A stretch of 64,000 nt of DNA. It comes from Rhizobium sp. NXC24 (GTDB lineage Bacteria > Pseudomonadota > Alphaproteobacteria > Rhizobiales > Rhizobiaceae). This document shows positions 38,328 to 48,198 of the stretch, one piece after another. The notes under the pieces are model-generated. The model was not told where the DNA came from, searched no databases, and worked only from the letters and a program-made list of their open reading frames with translations. The position numbers were made by a program, and so were the translations under genes. Each line of letters opens with the position of its first letter. Position 1 is the stretch's first letter. Where the stretch lies: NCBI RefSeq assembly GCF_002944315.1, contig NZ_CP024311.1, positions 472,501 to 536,500 on the forward strand, in the 5' to 3' direction.

Positions 38328-40145
38328 TCATTTCGAGGGCGCCGGTTTTCGTTTGAACAGGCCCTTCAGATTGTCGAAGAGTTCCACTTTCACGCCATGG
38401 CGCTTCATGATGATCGACTGCTGGATGACCGAGAGCGTGTTGTTCCAGGCCCAGTAGATCACGAGGCCGGCCGGGAAGCTCGACAGCATGAACATGAATA
38501 CCAGCGGCATCCAGTTGAAGATCATCGCCTGCGTCGGGTCGGGCGGCGTCGGGTTCATGCGCATCTGCAGGAACATGGTAACGCCCATGATCAGCGGCCA
38601 GACGCCGAGATGCAGGATAGTCGGAGCGGCGAACGGCAGCAGGCCGAACAGGTTGACGATCGAGGTCGGATCGGGAGCGGAAAGATCCTGGATCCAGCCA
38701 AAGAACGGCGCGTGGCGCATCTCGATGGTGATGTAGATCACCTTGTACAGCGAGAAGAAGATCGGGATCTGCAAGAGCACGGGCCAGCAGCCCGCGATCG
38801 GGTTGATCTTCTCTTCCTTGTAGAGCTGCATCGTTGCCTGCTGCAGCCCCATGCGATCGTCGCCGAACTTGGCCTTCAGCTCTTCCATCTTCGGCTGCAT
38901 GCGCTTCATGTTCGCCATCGAGGCATATTGCTTGCTGGCGAGCGGGAAGAACAGCGCCTTGACGACGATGGTCGTGCAGAGGATCGCGACACCGAAATTG
39001 CCGAAGAAGTGGAAGAAGAAATCCATCAACTTGAACATCGGCTTGGTGATGAAATAGAACCAGCCCCAGTCGATCAGGCGGTCGAAACGCGGGATCGAAT
39101 AGCTCGTCTCGTAGCGGTCGATGACGGGCACTTCCTTGGCGCCGGCGAAGACCAGGCTCTTCAGTTCCTGCGACTGGCCAGGAGCGATGGTGATGGCATC
39201 CTGCTTATAGTCGGCCTGGTAGCGCGGCTGACCGTCGGTGAAATGCGAGAAGTGAGCATCGTAGGCGGTCGACTGCGGCGGCACGATCGTTGCGGCCCAG
39301 TACTTGTCCGTGATGCCGAGCCAGCCGCCGGTCGCCTTCGCAGGATTGACGGCTTCCTTTTCAGCGGCGGTATATTTGGTCTCGATCAGCCCGTCATCGC
39401 CGATGACGCCGATGAAGCCTTCATGCAGGACATAGGCCGTCGGCGTGGTCGGCTTGTTGTAGCGGGTCACGCGGCCATAGCTCGACAGCGACACCGGCGC
39501 CTGACCGGCATTGGCGACCTTGTCGGTGATCGTGAACATGTAATGATCGTCGACCGAAATGGTGCGGGTAAAGGTGATGCCCTTGTCGTTGGTGTAGGAG
39601 AGCGTCACCGGCGTCTTCTCAGTCAGCTTGTCGCCGCCGGAAAGGGTCCAGATCGTCGAGGGGCCTGGAACGGCGCCGGTCGCGTCGCTGCCGATATAGC
39701 CGAGCTCGGTGAAATAGCCGTCCTTGGTGTCGGCCGGGCTGAACAGCGTGATGATCGGGCTGCTCTTGTCGACCGTCTCGTGATAGGTCTTGAGCTGCAG
39801 ATCGTCGAGGCGTGCACCTTCCAGATTGATGGAACCGGCAAGCGCGGCGGTGTCGATGGCGACGCGCGAGGACGACGTTTTGGCAACCGATTGATCGCGG
39901 TTGAGGGTCGTCGGTGCGGTCTGGTCGTTCGCGGGCAACGAGCCGTTCACGGGGGTGCCTGCGGCCGGGGCCTGCGTCTGCGTCTGCGTCGACTGAGCCT
40001 GCTGCGTCTGCTGCTGCAGCTTGGCGGCCTGCTCGGCCTGGCGCTGCGCGTCGAGACGCGGGTTCATGTAGAAAAACTGCCAGGCGAGAACAATCAGCAC
40101 AGACAGGGCAATTGCTATGAAGTAATTGCGGTTGTTTTCCATCAT
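38328..40145 (-). CDS. yidC: membrane protein insertase YidC
   Basis: 605 residues, the usual alphaproteobacterial length. An N-terminal membrane helix ([19 protein letters not shown]), a Gln/Thr-rich linker (about 35-85), a large periplasmic P1 domain (about 90-365) and the five-helix 60KD_IMP core (about 375-585) are seen, with [19 protein letters not shown]. It inserts and folds inner-membrane proteins with or without Sec. Its ATG overlaps the rnpA stop by 4 nt. Confidence 0.97.
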   Translation of the reverse strand: MMENNRNYFIAIALSVLIVLAWQFFYMNPRLDAQRQAEQAAKLQQQTQQAQSTQTQTQAPAAGTPVNGSLPANDQTAPTTLNRDQSVAKTSSSRVAIDTAALAGSINLEGARLDDLQLKTYHETVDKSSPIITLFSPADTKDGYFTELGYIGSDATGAVPGPSTIWTLSGGDKLTEKTPVTLSYTNDKGITFTRTISVDDHYMFTITDKVANAGQAPVSLSSYGRVTRYNKPTTPTAYVLHEGFIGVIGDDGLIETKYTAAEKEAVNPAKATGGWLGITDKYWAATIVPPQSTAYDAHFSHFTDGQPRYQADYKQDAITIAPGQSQELKSLVFAGAKEVPVIDRYETSYSIPRFDRLIDWGWFYFITKPMFKLMDFFFHFFGNFGVAILCTTIVVKALFFPLASKQYASMANMKRMQPKMEELKAKFGDDRMGLQQATMQLYKEEKINPIAGCWPVLLQIPIFFSLYKVIYITIEMRHAPFFGWIQDLSAPDPTSIVNLFGLLPFAAPTILHLGVWPLIMGVTMFLQMRMNPTPPDPTQAMIFNWMPLVFMFMLSSFPAGLVIYWAWNNTLSVIQQSIIMKRHGVKVELFDNLKGLFKRKPAPSK

Positions 40146-40555
40146 ACTTTCCTGGAGCGGTCCGTTTCCGGCCGCCGGTGTTTCGGCCTGGTTTCGATGC
40201 GGCTGACGAGTTCGCTCGCCAGTTTCTCGAAAGGTGCGGTCAGCACATCGCGCCGCGCGACAACCACATAGTCGTGTCCGGGCTGCATTGCAAACCCCGC
40301 ATGAAGCCGCACGGCTTCTTTCAGCCTGCGCCGCATGCGGTTGCGTTCGACCGCGTTGCCATGTTTTTTGGTGACGGTAAAACCAACGCGAGGTTCGGCG
40401 TCGGTGAGCTTGCGGTCCAGCACTTCAATGAGGAAGAGGCTTCCCCTGCGTTTTTCGCCTTCACGGACTACAAGAAACTGCGGCCGGCTTTTCAGCCGCC
40501 CGACAGTCTTTTTGGGTCGTTCATTCGTCAATTCGCCCGCCATCTTATCGGGCAT
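40142..40555 (-). CDS. rnpA: ribonuclease P protein component
   Basis: 137 residues, possibly 133 if the second ATG (40543) is used. The basic RNR signature [16 protein letters not shown] lies near 69-84, with [17 protein letters not shown] just before. It binds RNase P RNA and aids 5' tRNA processing. It sits between rpmH and yidC as in most bacteria. Confidence 0.95.
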   Translation of the reverse strand: MPDKMAGELTNERPKKTVGRLKSRPQFLVVREGEKRRGSLFLIEVLDRKLTDAEPRVGFTVTKKHGNAVERNRMRRRLKEAVRLHAGFAMQPGHDYVVVARRDVLTAPFEKLASELVSRIETRPKHRRPETDRSRKV

Positions 40556-40563
40556 TCCGGCCC

Positions 40564-40698
40564 TTAGGCCGAAAGACGCTTGCGACCGCGGTTACGGCGA
40601 GCGGAGAGAACCGCGCGGCCGCCCTTGGTAGCCATGCGCGCACGGAAACCGTGACGACGCTTGCGGACAAGCTTGGATGGTTGATAGGTACGCTTCAT
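40564..40698 (-). CDS. rpmH: 50S ribosomal protein L34
   Basis: 44 residues, full length for L34: starts [18 protein letters not shown] and ends in [11 protein letters not shown]. It is very basic with no acidic residues. It starts the rpmH-rnpA-yidC transcript and has a consensus-like promoter at 40820-40848. Confidence 0.98.
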   Translation of the reverse strand: MKRTYQPSKLVRKRRHGFRARMATKGGRAVLSARRNRGRKRLSA

Positions 40699-41128
40699 TT
40701 ATTTAAACACCGCGGAGTGCGGCCCTTCTTGAGCTTTGCTTTAAAAGCAAGGAGCGTTGTTGATTATGGCGAACGGGCTTGGCCTGCAAAGGCAGGCTCC
40801 ATGACCGGACGTGCGCGGGCTTATAAGGATCAAGGCCCCGGAAGTCAATTATACCGGCGCAGATTCTCAGAATCCGGCTTCTCTCGTCAAAAGATACTTT
40901 GCTCAACCAGTGCGTGAGCGCGATGAAAGTCGCAGGCAACCGGATTAACTAATAAGTTTCCAATATTAAACGTGGTTGTTGCTAGGAGTTTGCTAGCTCA
41001 TTGAAAGTGTTTCGAAATTTATATTAAAGATATCGCAAGACAACATTAATGATTTTAGTCGATATCTAGAGATATGTCGGGAAAAGCCCTGGCTTTTTGG
41101 GGGTCTTCCGCTTCTAGGGAGCATATCG
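40699..41128. other. divergent promoter region between rpmH and a chemoreceptor gene
   Basis: 430 bp. The left part holds the rpmH promoter and a leader of about 110 nt. The right half (40930-41080) is AT-rich, with two GATATC palindromes (near 41029 and 41060), and then an attenuator-like hairpin AAAAGC/GCTTTT with a T-run (41082-41098) 30 nt before the chemoreceptor start. No gene was seen. Confidence 0.6.
40820..40848 (-). promoter_or_regulatory. sigma-70 promoter of rpmH-rnpA-yidC
   Basis: On the minus strand TTGACT, 17 nt, TATAAG: close to the housekeeping consensus in both boxes and spacing. Confidence 0.8.
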
Positions 41129-43138
41129 TTGAAGATTCGTGGTAAAATCAATCTGCTCGTATCCGTGATGGCTGGTGCCGCGCTTTTGATCGGCGCAACC
41201 GCTCTTTATGCGGTCGATCAATATGACGGGCAGCTCGATGCCTATGAGCTTGCGTCAAGCCGCGCCTATATGGGCGAGCGCCTGAACCGCTACGTCACCG
41301 CGGTCGTGATGGAATCGCGCGGCATCTATGCTTCCAGTACCACCAAGGATGCCAAGAACTTCGCCGACGGATTGATGAAAGATCTTGACGAGATCGACAA
41401 GGTGATTGCCGCCTGGTCGCCGTTGGTCCCCGAAGAGCAGAAAGCCGAATTCACCAAATTGCAGGATCGCGCGAAGGAATTCCGCACATTTAGAACCGAG
41501 ACCGCTCGGCTCGGTGTAGCGGAAAGTCCGGAGGCCGCCAACAAACAGGGCAACAACGACGCCAACCGCGCCAATCGCAAGGCATTCCAGGCTGAGATCG
41601 ATGCGGTCGTTCAGACCGACAAGGCAGCGCTTGATGTTGTCGATGACGAGGTCACGGCTTTCCGCCAGACGGTCATGTGGGCCGTGCTCGGCATGATGGT
41701 GGCGGGGATCGGCGCCGGCGCCGGCCTCGGCATGTACATTGGCACCGCGCATCTCAGCCGGCCGATCCGCAAGGTGACCGAGACCATCAAGCAAGTGGCT
41801 GACGGCAATTTCGATATCGAGGTTCCTTTTGCCGGACGCGCCGACGAAATCGGCGAGATGGCCGCCGCCGTCGACGTATTCAAGCAGAACGGCAATGCCG
41901 TGCGCCGCATGAATGCCGAGGAGACCGCGATGCGCGCCAAGAGCGACGACCTGCAGTCCAGCATGTCGCTCGTCGTTTCCGCTGCCGCGGCCGGCGATTT
42001 CAGCCGCCGCATCGAAAAGGATTATGGCGACGTCAACCTCAATCGTTTTGCCGGCAACATCAACGAACTTCTGACGAGTGTCGACACCGGTGTCGGCGAG
42101 GTCCGCCGCGTCCTTGCGAGCCTTGCCGAAGGCGATCTGACCCAGACGATGCGAGGCGAGTTCCACGGTGCCTTCGCCGAGCTGCAGCAGAACGTCAACA
42201 GTACCTTTGCGACCCTTAAGAGCACCATGCGCGAAGTGCGCGAGACGACCGGCTCCATCAACACCAATACCAACGAACTGCGCAGCGCCAGCGACGATCT
42301 CTCCAAGCGCACCGAACAGCAGGCCGCTGCCCTGGAAGAGACCTCGGCGGCGCTCGACCAGATCACCGCCGTTGTGCAAAGCTCGACCGAGCGGGCACAG
42401 GAGGCGAGCGTCATGGTGACGGAAGCCAAGGAGAACGCCGCTCATTCCGGCATGGTGGTTCGCAACGCCGTCGAGGCCATGGGCCGCATCGAACAAGCAT
42501 CCGGCGAGATCAGCCAGATCATCGGCGTCATCGACGAGATCGCCTTCCAGACCAATCTGCTGGCGTTGAATGCCGGCGTTGAGGCTGCCCGTGCCGGTGA
42601 AGCCGGTAAGGGCTTCGCCGTCGTCGCCCAGGAAGTGCGGGAATTGGCGCAGCGCTCCGCCACCGCCGCCAAGGATATCAAGGCGCTGATCAGCAAGTCG
42701 GGCGATCAGGTGCAAGTGGGCGTCAAGCTGGTGCAGGCAACGGGCGAGGCGCTGGCGGCGATTGAGGCGCGGGTCTTGAAGATCAACGATCATATCCATT
42801 CGATCGCAACGGCCGCCCGCGAACAATCGACTGGCCTGACGGAAGTGAATAAAGCCGTCAATCAGATGGACGAAGTGACGCAGCGCAACGCTGCCATGGT
42901 CGAGGAAACCTCCGCAGCTACCCATCGCCTCTCGGCCGAGGCCGATGGTCTCGTCAGCCTCGTTGCCCGCTTCAAGGTCGACACGGGCGCTACCTCCGCT
43001 CCGGTGGCTGCGCGCACCGAAACGCATCGTCCCGTCGCATCGCCGGCACGCCGAATGCTCGGCAAGGTCGCTGGCGCCTTTGCGGGCGGTGCCGCTACGG
43101 CAGCAGCACCGGCAGCGCAGGGCTGGGAGGAATTCTGA
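41129..43138 (+). CDS. methyl-accepting chemotaxis protein with two HAMP-like segments
   Basis: 669 residues from TTG 41129, preceded by AGGGAG. A first helix (about 8-28), a periplasmic four-helix-bundle-like sensor (about 30-185) and a second helix (186-207) lead to a HAMP domain (about 208-265) and a second HAMP-like part ([17 protein letters not shown]). The signalling tip is [20 protein letters not shown]. It ends in GWEEF, the CheR/CheB tether, like the receptor at 17449. The ligand is unknown. Confidence 0.93.
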   Translation: MKIRGKINLLVSVMAGAALLIGATALYAVDQYDGQLDAYELASSRAYMGERLNRYVTAVVMESRGIYASSTTKDAKNFADGLMKDLDEIDKVIAAWSPLVPEEQKAEFTKLQDRAKEFRTFRTETARLGVAESPEAANKQGNNDANRANRKAFQAEIDAVVQTDKAALDVVDDEVTAFRQTVMWAVLGMMVAGIGAGAGLGMYIGTAHLSRPIRKVTETIKQVADGNFDIEVPFAGRADEIGEMAAAVDVFKQNGNAVRRMNAEETAMRAKSDDLQSSMSLVVSAAAAGDFSRRIEKDYGDVNLNRFAGNINELLTSVDTGVGEVRRVLASLAEGDLTQTMRGEFHGAFAELQQNVNSTFATLKSTMREVRETTGSINTNTNELRSASDDLSKRTEQQAAALEETSAALDQITAVVQSSTERAQEASVMVTEAKENAAHSGMVVRNAVEAMGRIEQASGEISQIIGVIDEIAFQTNLLALNAGVEAARAGEAGKGFAVVAQEVRELAQRSATAAKDIKALISKSGDQVQVGVKLVQATGEALAAIEARVLKINDHIHSIATAAREQSTGLTEVNKAVNQMDEVTQRNAAMVEETSAATHRLSAEADGLVSLVARFKVDTGATSAPVAARTETHRPVASPARRMLGKVAGAFAGGAATAAAPAAQGWEEF

Positions 43139-43156
43139 TCCGGCCCGGGTTCTGAC

Positions 43157-43190
43157 GGAAGGGCGCGGCGACGCGCCTTTCCTGTCTTTT
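43157..43190 (+). terminator. terminator after the chemoreceptor gene
   Basis: GGAAGGGCGCG, GCGA loop, CGCGCCTTTCC (11 bp, one G-U), then TGTCTTTT. Confidence 0.8.
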
Positions 43191-43307
43191 GACATAACCA
43201 ATCCGCCGTGCTGCCATAGAGGCGATTGGAAAAACTGTCACAATCTCCTATTATCTGCTTCGATATGTCGTCATCAGATCGCTTTGAAACAAAGCGGGAC
43301 AGCCGAA

Positions 43308-44828
43308 ATGGATAGTGAGCAAGACAGCAACGTCGGCGAAGGCAGCAAGGCCGAGGCTCGGGGTCACTCGCGTTTCTACCGCCCCACTGGCATTTTCGGC
43401 GGCCTTTCCGGCAAGCTCCTGATGCTCACGGTCGTTTTCATCCTGCTTGCCGAAGTGCTGATCTTTGTTCCCTCCGTCGCCAACATGCGCTTGCGCTGGC
43501 TGGAGGACCGGCTGAACACGGCCGCCGCCGCCGCCATTGTCATCGATGGCTTGCAACCGGTCGAACTGCCCCGCGCGCTTCAGAAGGAAACGCTGATGGC
43601 GACGGGTACGCGTGCCATCGTGTTGCGCAAGGACGGCACCTCGCGGCTGTTGGCGACCGCCGAGATGCCGGCTTCCGTCGACGAGCAATATGATTTGAGC
43701 GACGTCTCGCTGCCGACAGCGATGCGCGATGCGCTGGACACGCTGCTGTTCGGCGGCAACCGCATCATCCGCGTCTTCGGTCCGGTTGGCGGCGACACCG
43801 GCACCGGCATCGAAGTGGTGCTGAAGGACACAAGGCTGCGCAGCGCCATGCTTGCCTATTCCGGCAGTGTCCTTTTCGTCTCGATCCTGATTTCGCTGTT
43901 CACCGCGACCCTGATCTTCTTTGCCATCAATCGCATGATGATCCGCCCAATCCGGCGCCTGACCGACAGCATGCAAACCTATTCGGATGATCCAGAAGAC
44001 CCCGCCCGCGTGTTGGTGCCGGACGGTGGACGCGACGAATTGGCCGTGGCCGGCCGCCATCTCGCCTCCATGCAGTCGCAGTTGCAGAAGACGCTGAAGC
44101 AGCAGAAGAACCTCGCCGCTCTCGGTCTCGCCGTGTCGAAGATCAATCACGACATGCGCAACATCCTGTCGGCCGCGCAACTGATGTCCGACCGCCTGGT
44201 CGATGTCGACGACCCGATGGTCAAGCGCTTTGCGCCAAAGCTGCTGCGCACTATCGACCGCGCCGTCGGCTATACGACCGAGGTGCTGTCCTTCGGCCAG
44301 ACCTCCGAATCCGCCCCGCGCCGCCGCCGCGTGCATCTGCTCGAACTCATCGACGAGGTGCGCGATATCTTGGCAATCGACCCTGATAGCGGCATCGAAT
44401 TCGTCGTGCAGATGAGCCCGGATCTGGAGGTCGATGCCGACAGCGAGCAACTGTTCCGCATCATCCACAATCTCTGCCGCAACGCCCATCAGGCCCTGGT
44501 CGCCTTTGCCGAGACCGCGCCCGACAGCATCCGACGAATCACGGTGTCTGCGCGTCGCATTGGCAGCGTCGTCAGCATCACCGTCGACGATACCGGCCCG
44601 GGCATGCCGCAGAAGGCGCGGGAAAACCTCTTCACTGCCTTCCGCGGCTCCGCCCGCTCCGGCGGCACCGGTTTGGGGCTGGCGATCGCCCGCGAACTGG
44701 TGCTTGCCCATGGCGGTACCATCGCGCTGGTGGAAAAACCCGCCGCCGGCACCCAATTCCGCATCGAAATTCCCGACCGCCCGGTTTCGCTCGACGACTA
44801 CCGCAGCCGCAGCTTTCACGAAAACTGA
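43308..44828 (+). CDS. membrane sensor histidine kinase
   Basis: 506 residues from ATG 43308; the longer frame upstream overlaps the chemoreceptor gene and is not coding in style. Two membrane helices (about 38-58 and 180-205) flank a periplasmic domain, followed by HAMP, an H-box SKINHDMRN with His281, an N-box NLCRNAHQAL and G-boxes DDTGPGMP and GTGLGLAIA. No response regulator gene lies next to it, so its partner is elsewhere. The signal is unknown. Confidence 0.92.
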   Translation: MDSEQDSNVGEGSKAEARGHSRFYRPTGIFGGLSGKLLMLTVVFILLAEVLIFVPSVANMRLRWLEDRLNTAAAAAIVIDGLQPVELPRALQKETLMATGTRAIVLRKDGTSRLLATAEMPASVDEQYDLSDVSLPTAMRDALDTLLFGGNRIIRVFGPVGGDTGTGIEVVLKDTRLRSAMLAYSGSVLFVSILISLFTATLIFFAINRMMIRPIRRLTDSMQTYSDDPEDPARVLVPDGGRDELAVAGRHLASMQSQLQKTLKQQKNLAALGLAVSKINHDMRNILSAAQLMSDRLVDVDDPMVKRFAPKLLRTIDRAVGYTTEVLSFGQTSESAPRRRRVHLLELIDEVRDILAIDPDSGIEFVVQMSPDLEVDADSEQLFRIIHNLCRNAHQALVAFAETAPDSIRRITVSARRIGSVVSITVDDTGPGMPQKARENLFTAFRGSARSGGTGLGLAIARELVLAHGGTIALVEKPAAGTQFRIEIPDRPVSLDDYRSRSFHEN

Positions 44829-44953
44829 GCGTTTTCAGCCTCTTCGCGATACTCGTAGCGAAAATCGCAATCTTTTTCACAAATCCACTTGCATTCCCCG
44901 GAAGGACGCTTTAGAGAACCGCCCACGCCAACGGTTCCTTCCGTTTCGGCCAC

Positions 44954-45030
44954 GCACCCGTAGCTCAGCTGGATAGAGCACCAGACTACGAATCTGGGGG
45001 TCAGGAGTTCGAATCTCTTCGGGTGCGCCA
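44954..45030 (+). tRNA. tRNA-Arg (ACG)
   Basis: 77 nt including an encoded CCA. The acceptor GCACCCG pairs with CGGGTGC, the D-arm has AGCTCAGCTGGATAGAGC, the anticodon stem CCAGA/TCTGG encloses CTACGAA (anticodon ACG), and the T-loop is GTTCGAATC. ACG is read as ICG after deamination and decodes CGU/CGC/CGA. A perfect palindrome ATCTCGATCGAGAT (45064-45077) follows. Confidence 0.97.
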
Positions 45031-45184
45031 TTTTCTCCATCATTCCGGAACAGCCGGGCATCAATCTCGATCGAGATGATTTTAAGCCCGATCGGCCCAA
45101 AATCAGCCTGATCTCGATCACGTAGTTGGAGCGGGACTCCGCCGAAAACCGCCCACACTTTCCGGCATCCCTTGCTGCTTTGCC

Positions 45185-45625
45185 TCAACCCATCCTCGGC
45201 TGCATGTCATCCTTTGCCGCGATGGTCCGCAGGGCGGTGCGCAATATCTGATAGGCTTGCTCTCCCAAAAGCTCACGATATCGTCGTTCGTTCCCGTCGT
45301 TAAATTCGTGAACGATCTGCATCACCTGTCGCGCCTTCGGACCGGCGGTGACGAGCTTAGCGCGCCTGTCCGTAGGGTCGGGCGCCCGCTCGACATAGCC
45401 AAGGCGTTCCAGATCATCAATCAGTTCGCCCATCGCGGCCTTGCCCATACCTGCCCTCTCGGCAAGCAGACTGGCTCGGGTTCCTTCTTCATCAATATTG
45501 GCAAAGATTGCGCCATGCTTCGGCCGAATGGCTGGATGGCCGCGCTTGTGCAGCGTCTCGGTGAGCGCGTGTGCGGAGGCCTGATAGGCATAGAGCAGAA
45601 GTGACTGCGTGTAAGGCGTTACCAT
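45185..45625 (-). CDS. MarR-family regulator
   Basis: 146 residues. The winged helix covers about 35-105 (ASLLAERAGMGKAAMGELIDDLERLGYVERAPDPTDRRAKLV), with the conserved DxRxK wing. It is divergent from a small SnoaL-like gene with a 61-bp spacer containing the palindrome CCATA-TAG-TATGG. It probably represses that gene and itself. Confidence 0.9.
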   Translation of the reverse strand: MVTPYTQSLLLYAYQASAHALTETLHKRGHPAIRPKHGAIFANIDEEGTRASLLAERAGMGKAAMGELIDDLERLGYVERAPDPTDRRAKLVTAGPKARQVMQIVHEFNDGNERRYRELLGEQAYQILRTALRTIAAKDDMQPRMG

Positions 45626-45646
45626 ATTTCCAATTAATTCCGGTTG

Positions 45647-45659
45647 CCATATAGTATGG
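45647..45659. promoter_or_regulatory. MarR operator candidate
   Basis: CCATA-TAG-TATGG, perfect 5-bp arms, with another CCATAT half-site about 5 nt to the right. It is centred in the spacer between the divergent genes. Confidence 0.55.
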
Positions 45660-45686
45660 AAGCCATATTAAGATAGGGGACTTGAG

Positions 45687-46106
45687 ATGTCACTGTATCC
45701 TGACGTTGGACAAGCCGCGCAACAGATCGTTGATGCGTTCGTCGCCGCATGGAATAGCCACGATGCCAGGGCCTTTTCCGCGATATTTGCGCAAGATGCT
45801 GATTTCACGAACGTATTTGGAATGAAGGCAAGAGGCCGGTCATCGATCGAGCAGTTTCACAGGCCCATATTCGAGACGATGTTCAAGGATAGTCAGCTCG
45901 AAGCAACCGAAACGCAAATTCGTCCTATCCGGCCCGATGTTGTCGCGCTCGACATTCACTGGAGCATGACGGGCGCGCGTGATCCGAGAGGGAATGAATG
46001 GCCAGAGCGCCACGGGCTGATCAACATGGTGATCGTGCGCGAACAAGACGTCTGGTCAATTGCTGTCATGCACAACATGGACTTGCCCGCGGACGGCAAA
46101 GCGTAA
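45687..46106 (+). CDS. SnoaL/DUF4440-like protein (SgcJ/EcaC type)
   Basis: 139 residues. The NTF2-like fold is visible: IVDAFVAAWNSHDARAFSAIFAQDADFTNVFGMKARGRSSIEQFH, then three beta strands ending in WSIAVMHNMDL. Such small proteins act as isomerases, polyketide cyclases or have unknown functions. It is controlled by the divergent MarR gene by inference. The substrate is not readable. Confidence 0.8.
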   Translation: MSLYPDVGQAAQQIVDAFVAAWNSHDARAFSAIFAQDADFTNVFGMKARGRSSIEQFHRPIFETMFKDSQLEATETQIRPIRPDVVALDIHWSMTGARDPRGNEWPERHGLINMVIVREQDVWSIAVMHNMDLPADGKA

Positions 46107-46235
46107 GCTCAGCGTAAGCTGCAGAGTTGACGCGCTCTTCACAGCCAAGATGTGGGCTACGTGCGGCGAGCCACGATGATGGTGGCGAGCTGCCCGCCAG
46201 CAATCGAATCCGTTGCGCTGCCGGCAGATGTCGGA

Positions 46236-47138
46236 TCACATAAAGCCAGGATTTCGCGGCAGATACTGCGTCCAGTCTCCATAGCCGGGCGAAGCCATCA
46301 ACAGCATCGGAAAGGTGATCCGCATGCCTTGCTTGACCGCAAGGCTCAAGGCGCTGTCGCATGTGCCTGGAAGGAACGCCGATATATTCTCAGCGGAACC
46401 ATCTGCCGCCAGCTTCAACGCAGTCGCAAAGGCATCATGAAGAAAGTCGGGCCGCGTGACCGCGAGCGGCCCGATGTGCCCATTGGAGGCAATATAGCTG
46501 TAGCCGACAGGATCGCTGCCGGCGCAGAGCAAAACCCCCGTAGTCGCCGGGTCGTCGAGCAAGTAGCGGTGGTGTTTCTCCCGCGAGACGCCTATGGCAC
46601 GCGAATCGATCTCGACAAGGTCTTCCATGGTCGCGGTGCTGTTGTCGATCGCGATGGCACGCAATGGCGGTTCCGGCAGCGTCTGCCTCACCCGTTCGCG
46701 TGCCACACTGAAAAAGTAAATCGGCATGTTGGGAAAGAGGCCGTGCCGCATGTAGAGGCCCTGCGAGACACGATTGAAGGTGAAAGTAATCAGCGCCTTG
46801 TCAGTCGCCCCCGATTTCCGGGCATGCTCCATGGTTCGTTCCAATAGTTCATTTCCGATGCCTTGGCCTTGTCGGGCGGGATCGACGAACAGTTGGGCGA
46901 GGAACCAGACATTGCCGCAAACCCAACTCCAGGCAAAGCCGAGAATTTCCCCGCCATCTTCTGCGACCCACAGGCCATCAGGGTCATCCTTGAGCGAAAA
47001 TATCTGAAAGCTGGGAGGACTTGCTGCCGCCATCGGGCCGAAGCCGTGCCGAACGGTAAGATCATTGATGCTGGCAACCACCAGAGCATCGGTCGCTGGC
47101 AAATCCTCCGCCCGAGCAGGTCTGTAAACAAGCGACAT
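46236..47138 (-). CDS. tandem GNAT-fold N-acetyltransferase
   Basis: 300 residues, twice the usual GNAT length. The N-terminal half has the acetyl-CoA site QLFVDPARQGQGIGNELLERTM near 88 and FNRVSQGLYMRHGLFP. The C-terminal half (about 160-300) is of the Acetyltransf_18 type found behind some GNAT domains and lacks a clear acetyl-CoA loop. The target is unknown. Confidence 0.82.
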   Translation of the reverse strand: MSLVYRPARAEDLPATDALVVASINDLTVRHGFGPMAAASPPSFQIFSLKDDPDGLWVAEDGGEILGFAWSWVCGNVWFLAQLFVDPARQGQGIGNELLERTMEHARKSGATDKALITFTFNRVSQGLYMRHGLFPNMPIYFFSVARERVRQTLPEPPLRAIAIDNSTATMEDLVEIDSRAIGVSREKHHRYLLDDPATTGVLLCAGSDPVGYSYIASNGHIGPLAVTRPDFLHDAFATALKLAADGSAENISAFLPGTCDSALSLAVKQGMRITFPMLLMASPGYGDWTQYLPRNPGFM

Positions 47139-47192
47139 CGGATAACTCCGGCAAAGGTTTACGGGAGAATGCGAGCCGCAACGCAGCCCAAA

Positions 47193-48005
47193 TCACAATT
47201 TCCTCGCCGAAAACATAATGGACTGCATAGGCATGCGCCGCTGGCTATTGCCGAAGCTGCGGCGAAGTTCCTGCAGGATCGCCTCGAAGACCTGTTCGGG
47301 TTCGGCGCCCTGGCGCGAGCGGATCTGTTCGGCAGCGGGATTGCCATAGACGAGGCCGCGGGCGAAGGCAGCGGTATCGGCGATTTCCTTTTCCACTCTT
47401 ATGACGGAAATCGTGATGTCGGAGAAACCGGCGTTGATGAGCGATTCCTTGATCGGGTCGATTTGCGCACAGGAAAACGGCACGGTGTAAAACTGTGGCG
47501 GATCGGCGGGGAAAAAGCGCCCGAGGACCCCGTGGGCGATGACGGAGTAGGGATTATAGTCCATCCGGTCCCAGACGTTGAGCAGATAGGTGCCGCCGGA
47601 GGAAAGAACACGATGCGCTTCGCGGTGGGCCTTGTCCTTGTCGGGAAAAAACATCAGGCCGAATTGGCATACGACCGCGTCAAAGCTGTCGTCTGCAAAG
47701 GGGAGCTGCGTGGCGTCGGCGGTCTGGAAGTCTACCTGGTCGGCAGCGCCGAATTTGGTGCGGGCGATGTCCAGCATCGGCGCATTGAAATCAGTCGCGG
47801 TCAGGGACACGCCGGCGGGCAAGGCATCGCGCAGGCAGCGTGTGACGATCCCGGTGCCTGCGGCGATCTCAAGAACCCGCTGTGGATTGCAGGCGGCGGT
47901 GCGTCGCGCGGTATCGGCCGCATAATCGGTAAAGATAACCGGCCCAAGGCCGGTATCGTAGTGCTGCGGAATATCGCCGACGAAACGGGCCGTATCTTCG
48001 CTCAT
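47193..48005 (-). CDS. class I SAM-dependent methyltransferase, UbiE-like
   Basis: 270 residues. ATG 48005 is preceded by GAGGTG 4 nt upstream; a GTG 12 nt earlier is the alternative. Motif I is VLEIAAGTGIVTRCL near 45, motif II DAVVCQFGLMFF near 108, and post-motif GGTYLLNVWD near 138. It methylates a small molecule or lipid quinone. No pathway neighbours identify the substrate. Confidence 0.85.
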   Translation of the reverse strand: MSEDTARFVGDIPQHYDTGLGPVIFTDYAADTARRTAACNPQRVLEIAAGTGIVTRCLRDALPAGVSLTATDFNAPMLDIARTKFGAADQVDFQTADATQLPFADDSFDAVVCQFGLMFFPDKDKAHREAHRVLSSGGTYLLNVWDRMDYNPYSVIAHGVLGRFFPADPPQFYTVPFSCAQIDPIKESLINAGFSDITISVIRVEKEIADTAAFARGLVYGNPAAEQIRSRQGAEPEQVFEAILQELRRSFGNSQRRMPMQSIMFSARKL

Positions 48006-48198
48006 GGGGCACCTCACAAAGCCGTTGAGGAATAAAGATGCGCTTCAGCATACTGCGATTGTGCCCGCTTAACCATGAACGGATGAAGTCGGCGGCGGCG
48101 ACCTCATCCCGCATTCAATTCCCCTTCGTCATACCCCATCGGAAATGAATGGCTGGGAAGCGCCGAAAACTGTTCGGCGCTCCCCAGCCCCTCCACCT

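Noticed and set aside
38397..40271. 624-codon open frame antisense to yidC and rnpA
   Set aside because: Long shadow frames are expected in GC-rich DNA; the sense strand has full yidC and rnpA motifs and coupled starts, and the antisense product is a His/Arg/Asp-rich string without a domain.
41255..43201. 648-codon open frame antisense to the second chemoreceptor
   Set aside because: The sense frame has complete receptor motifs; the antisense product has no recognisable fold.
45031..45184. Attachment site of an integrated element at tRNA-Arg
   Set aside because: No second copy of the tRNA 3' end and no integrase were seen in the window; the palindrome at 45064-45077 alone is not evidence of integration.
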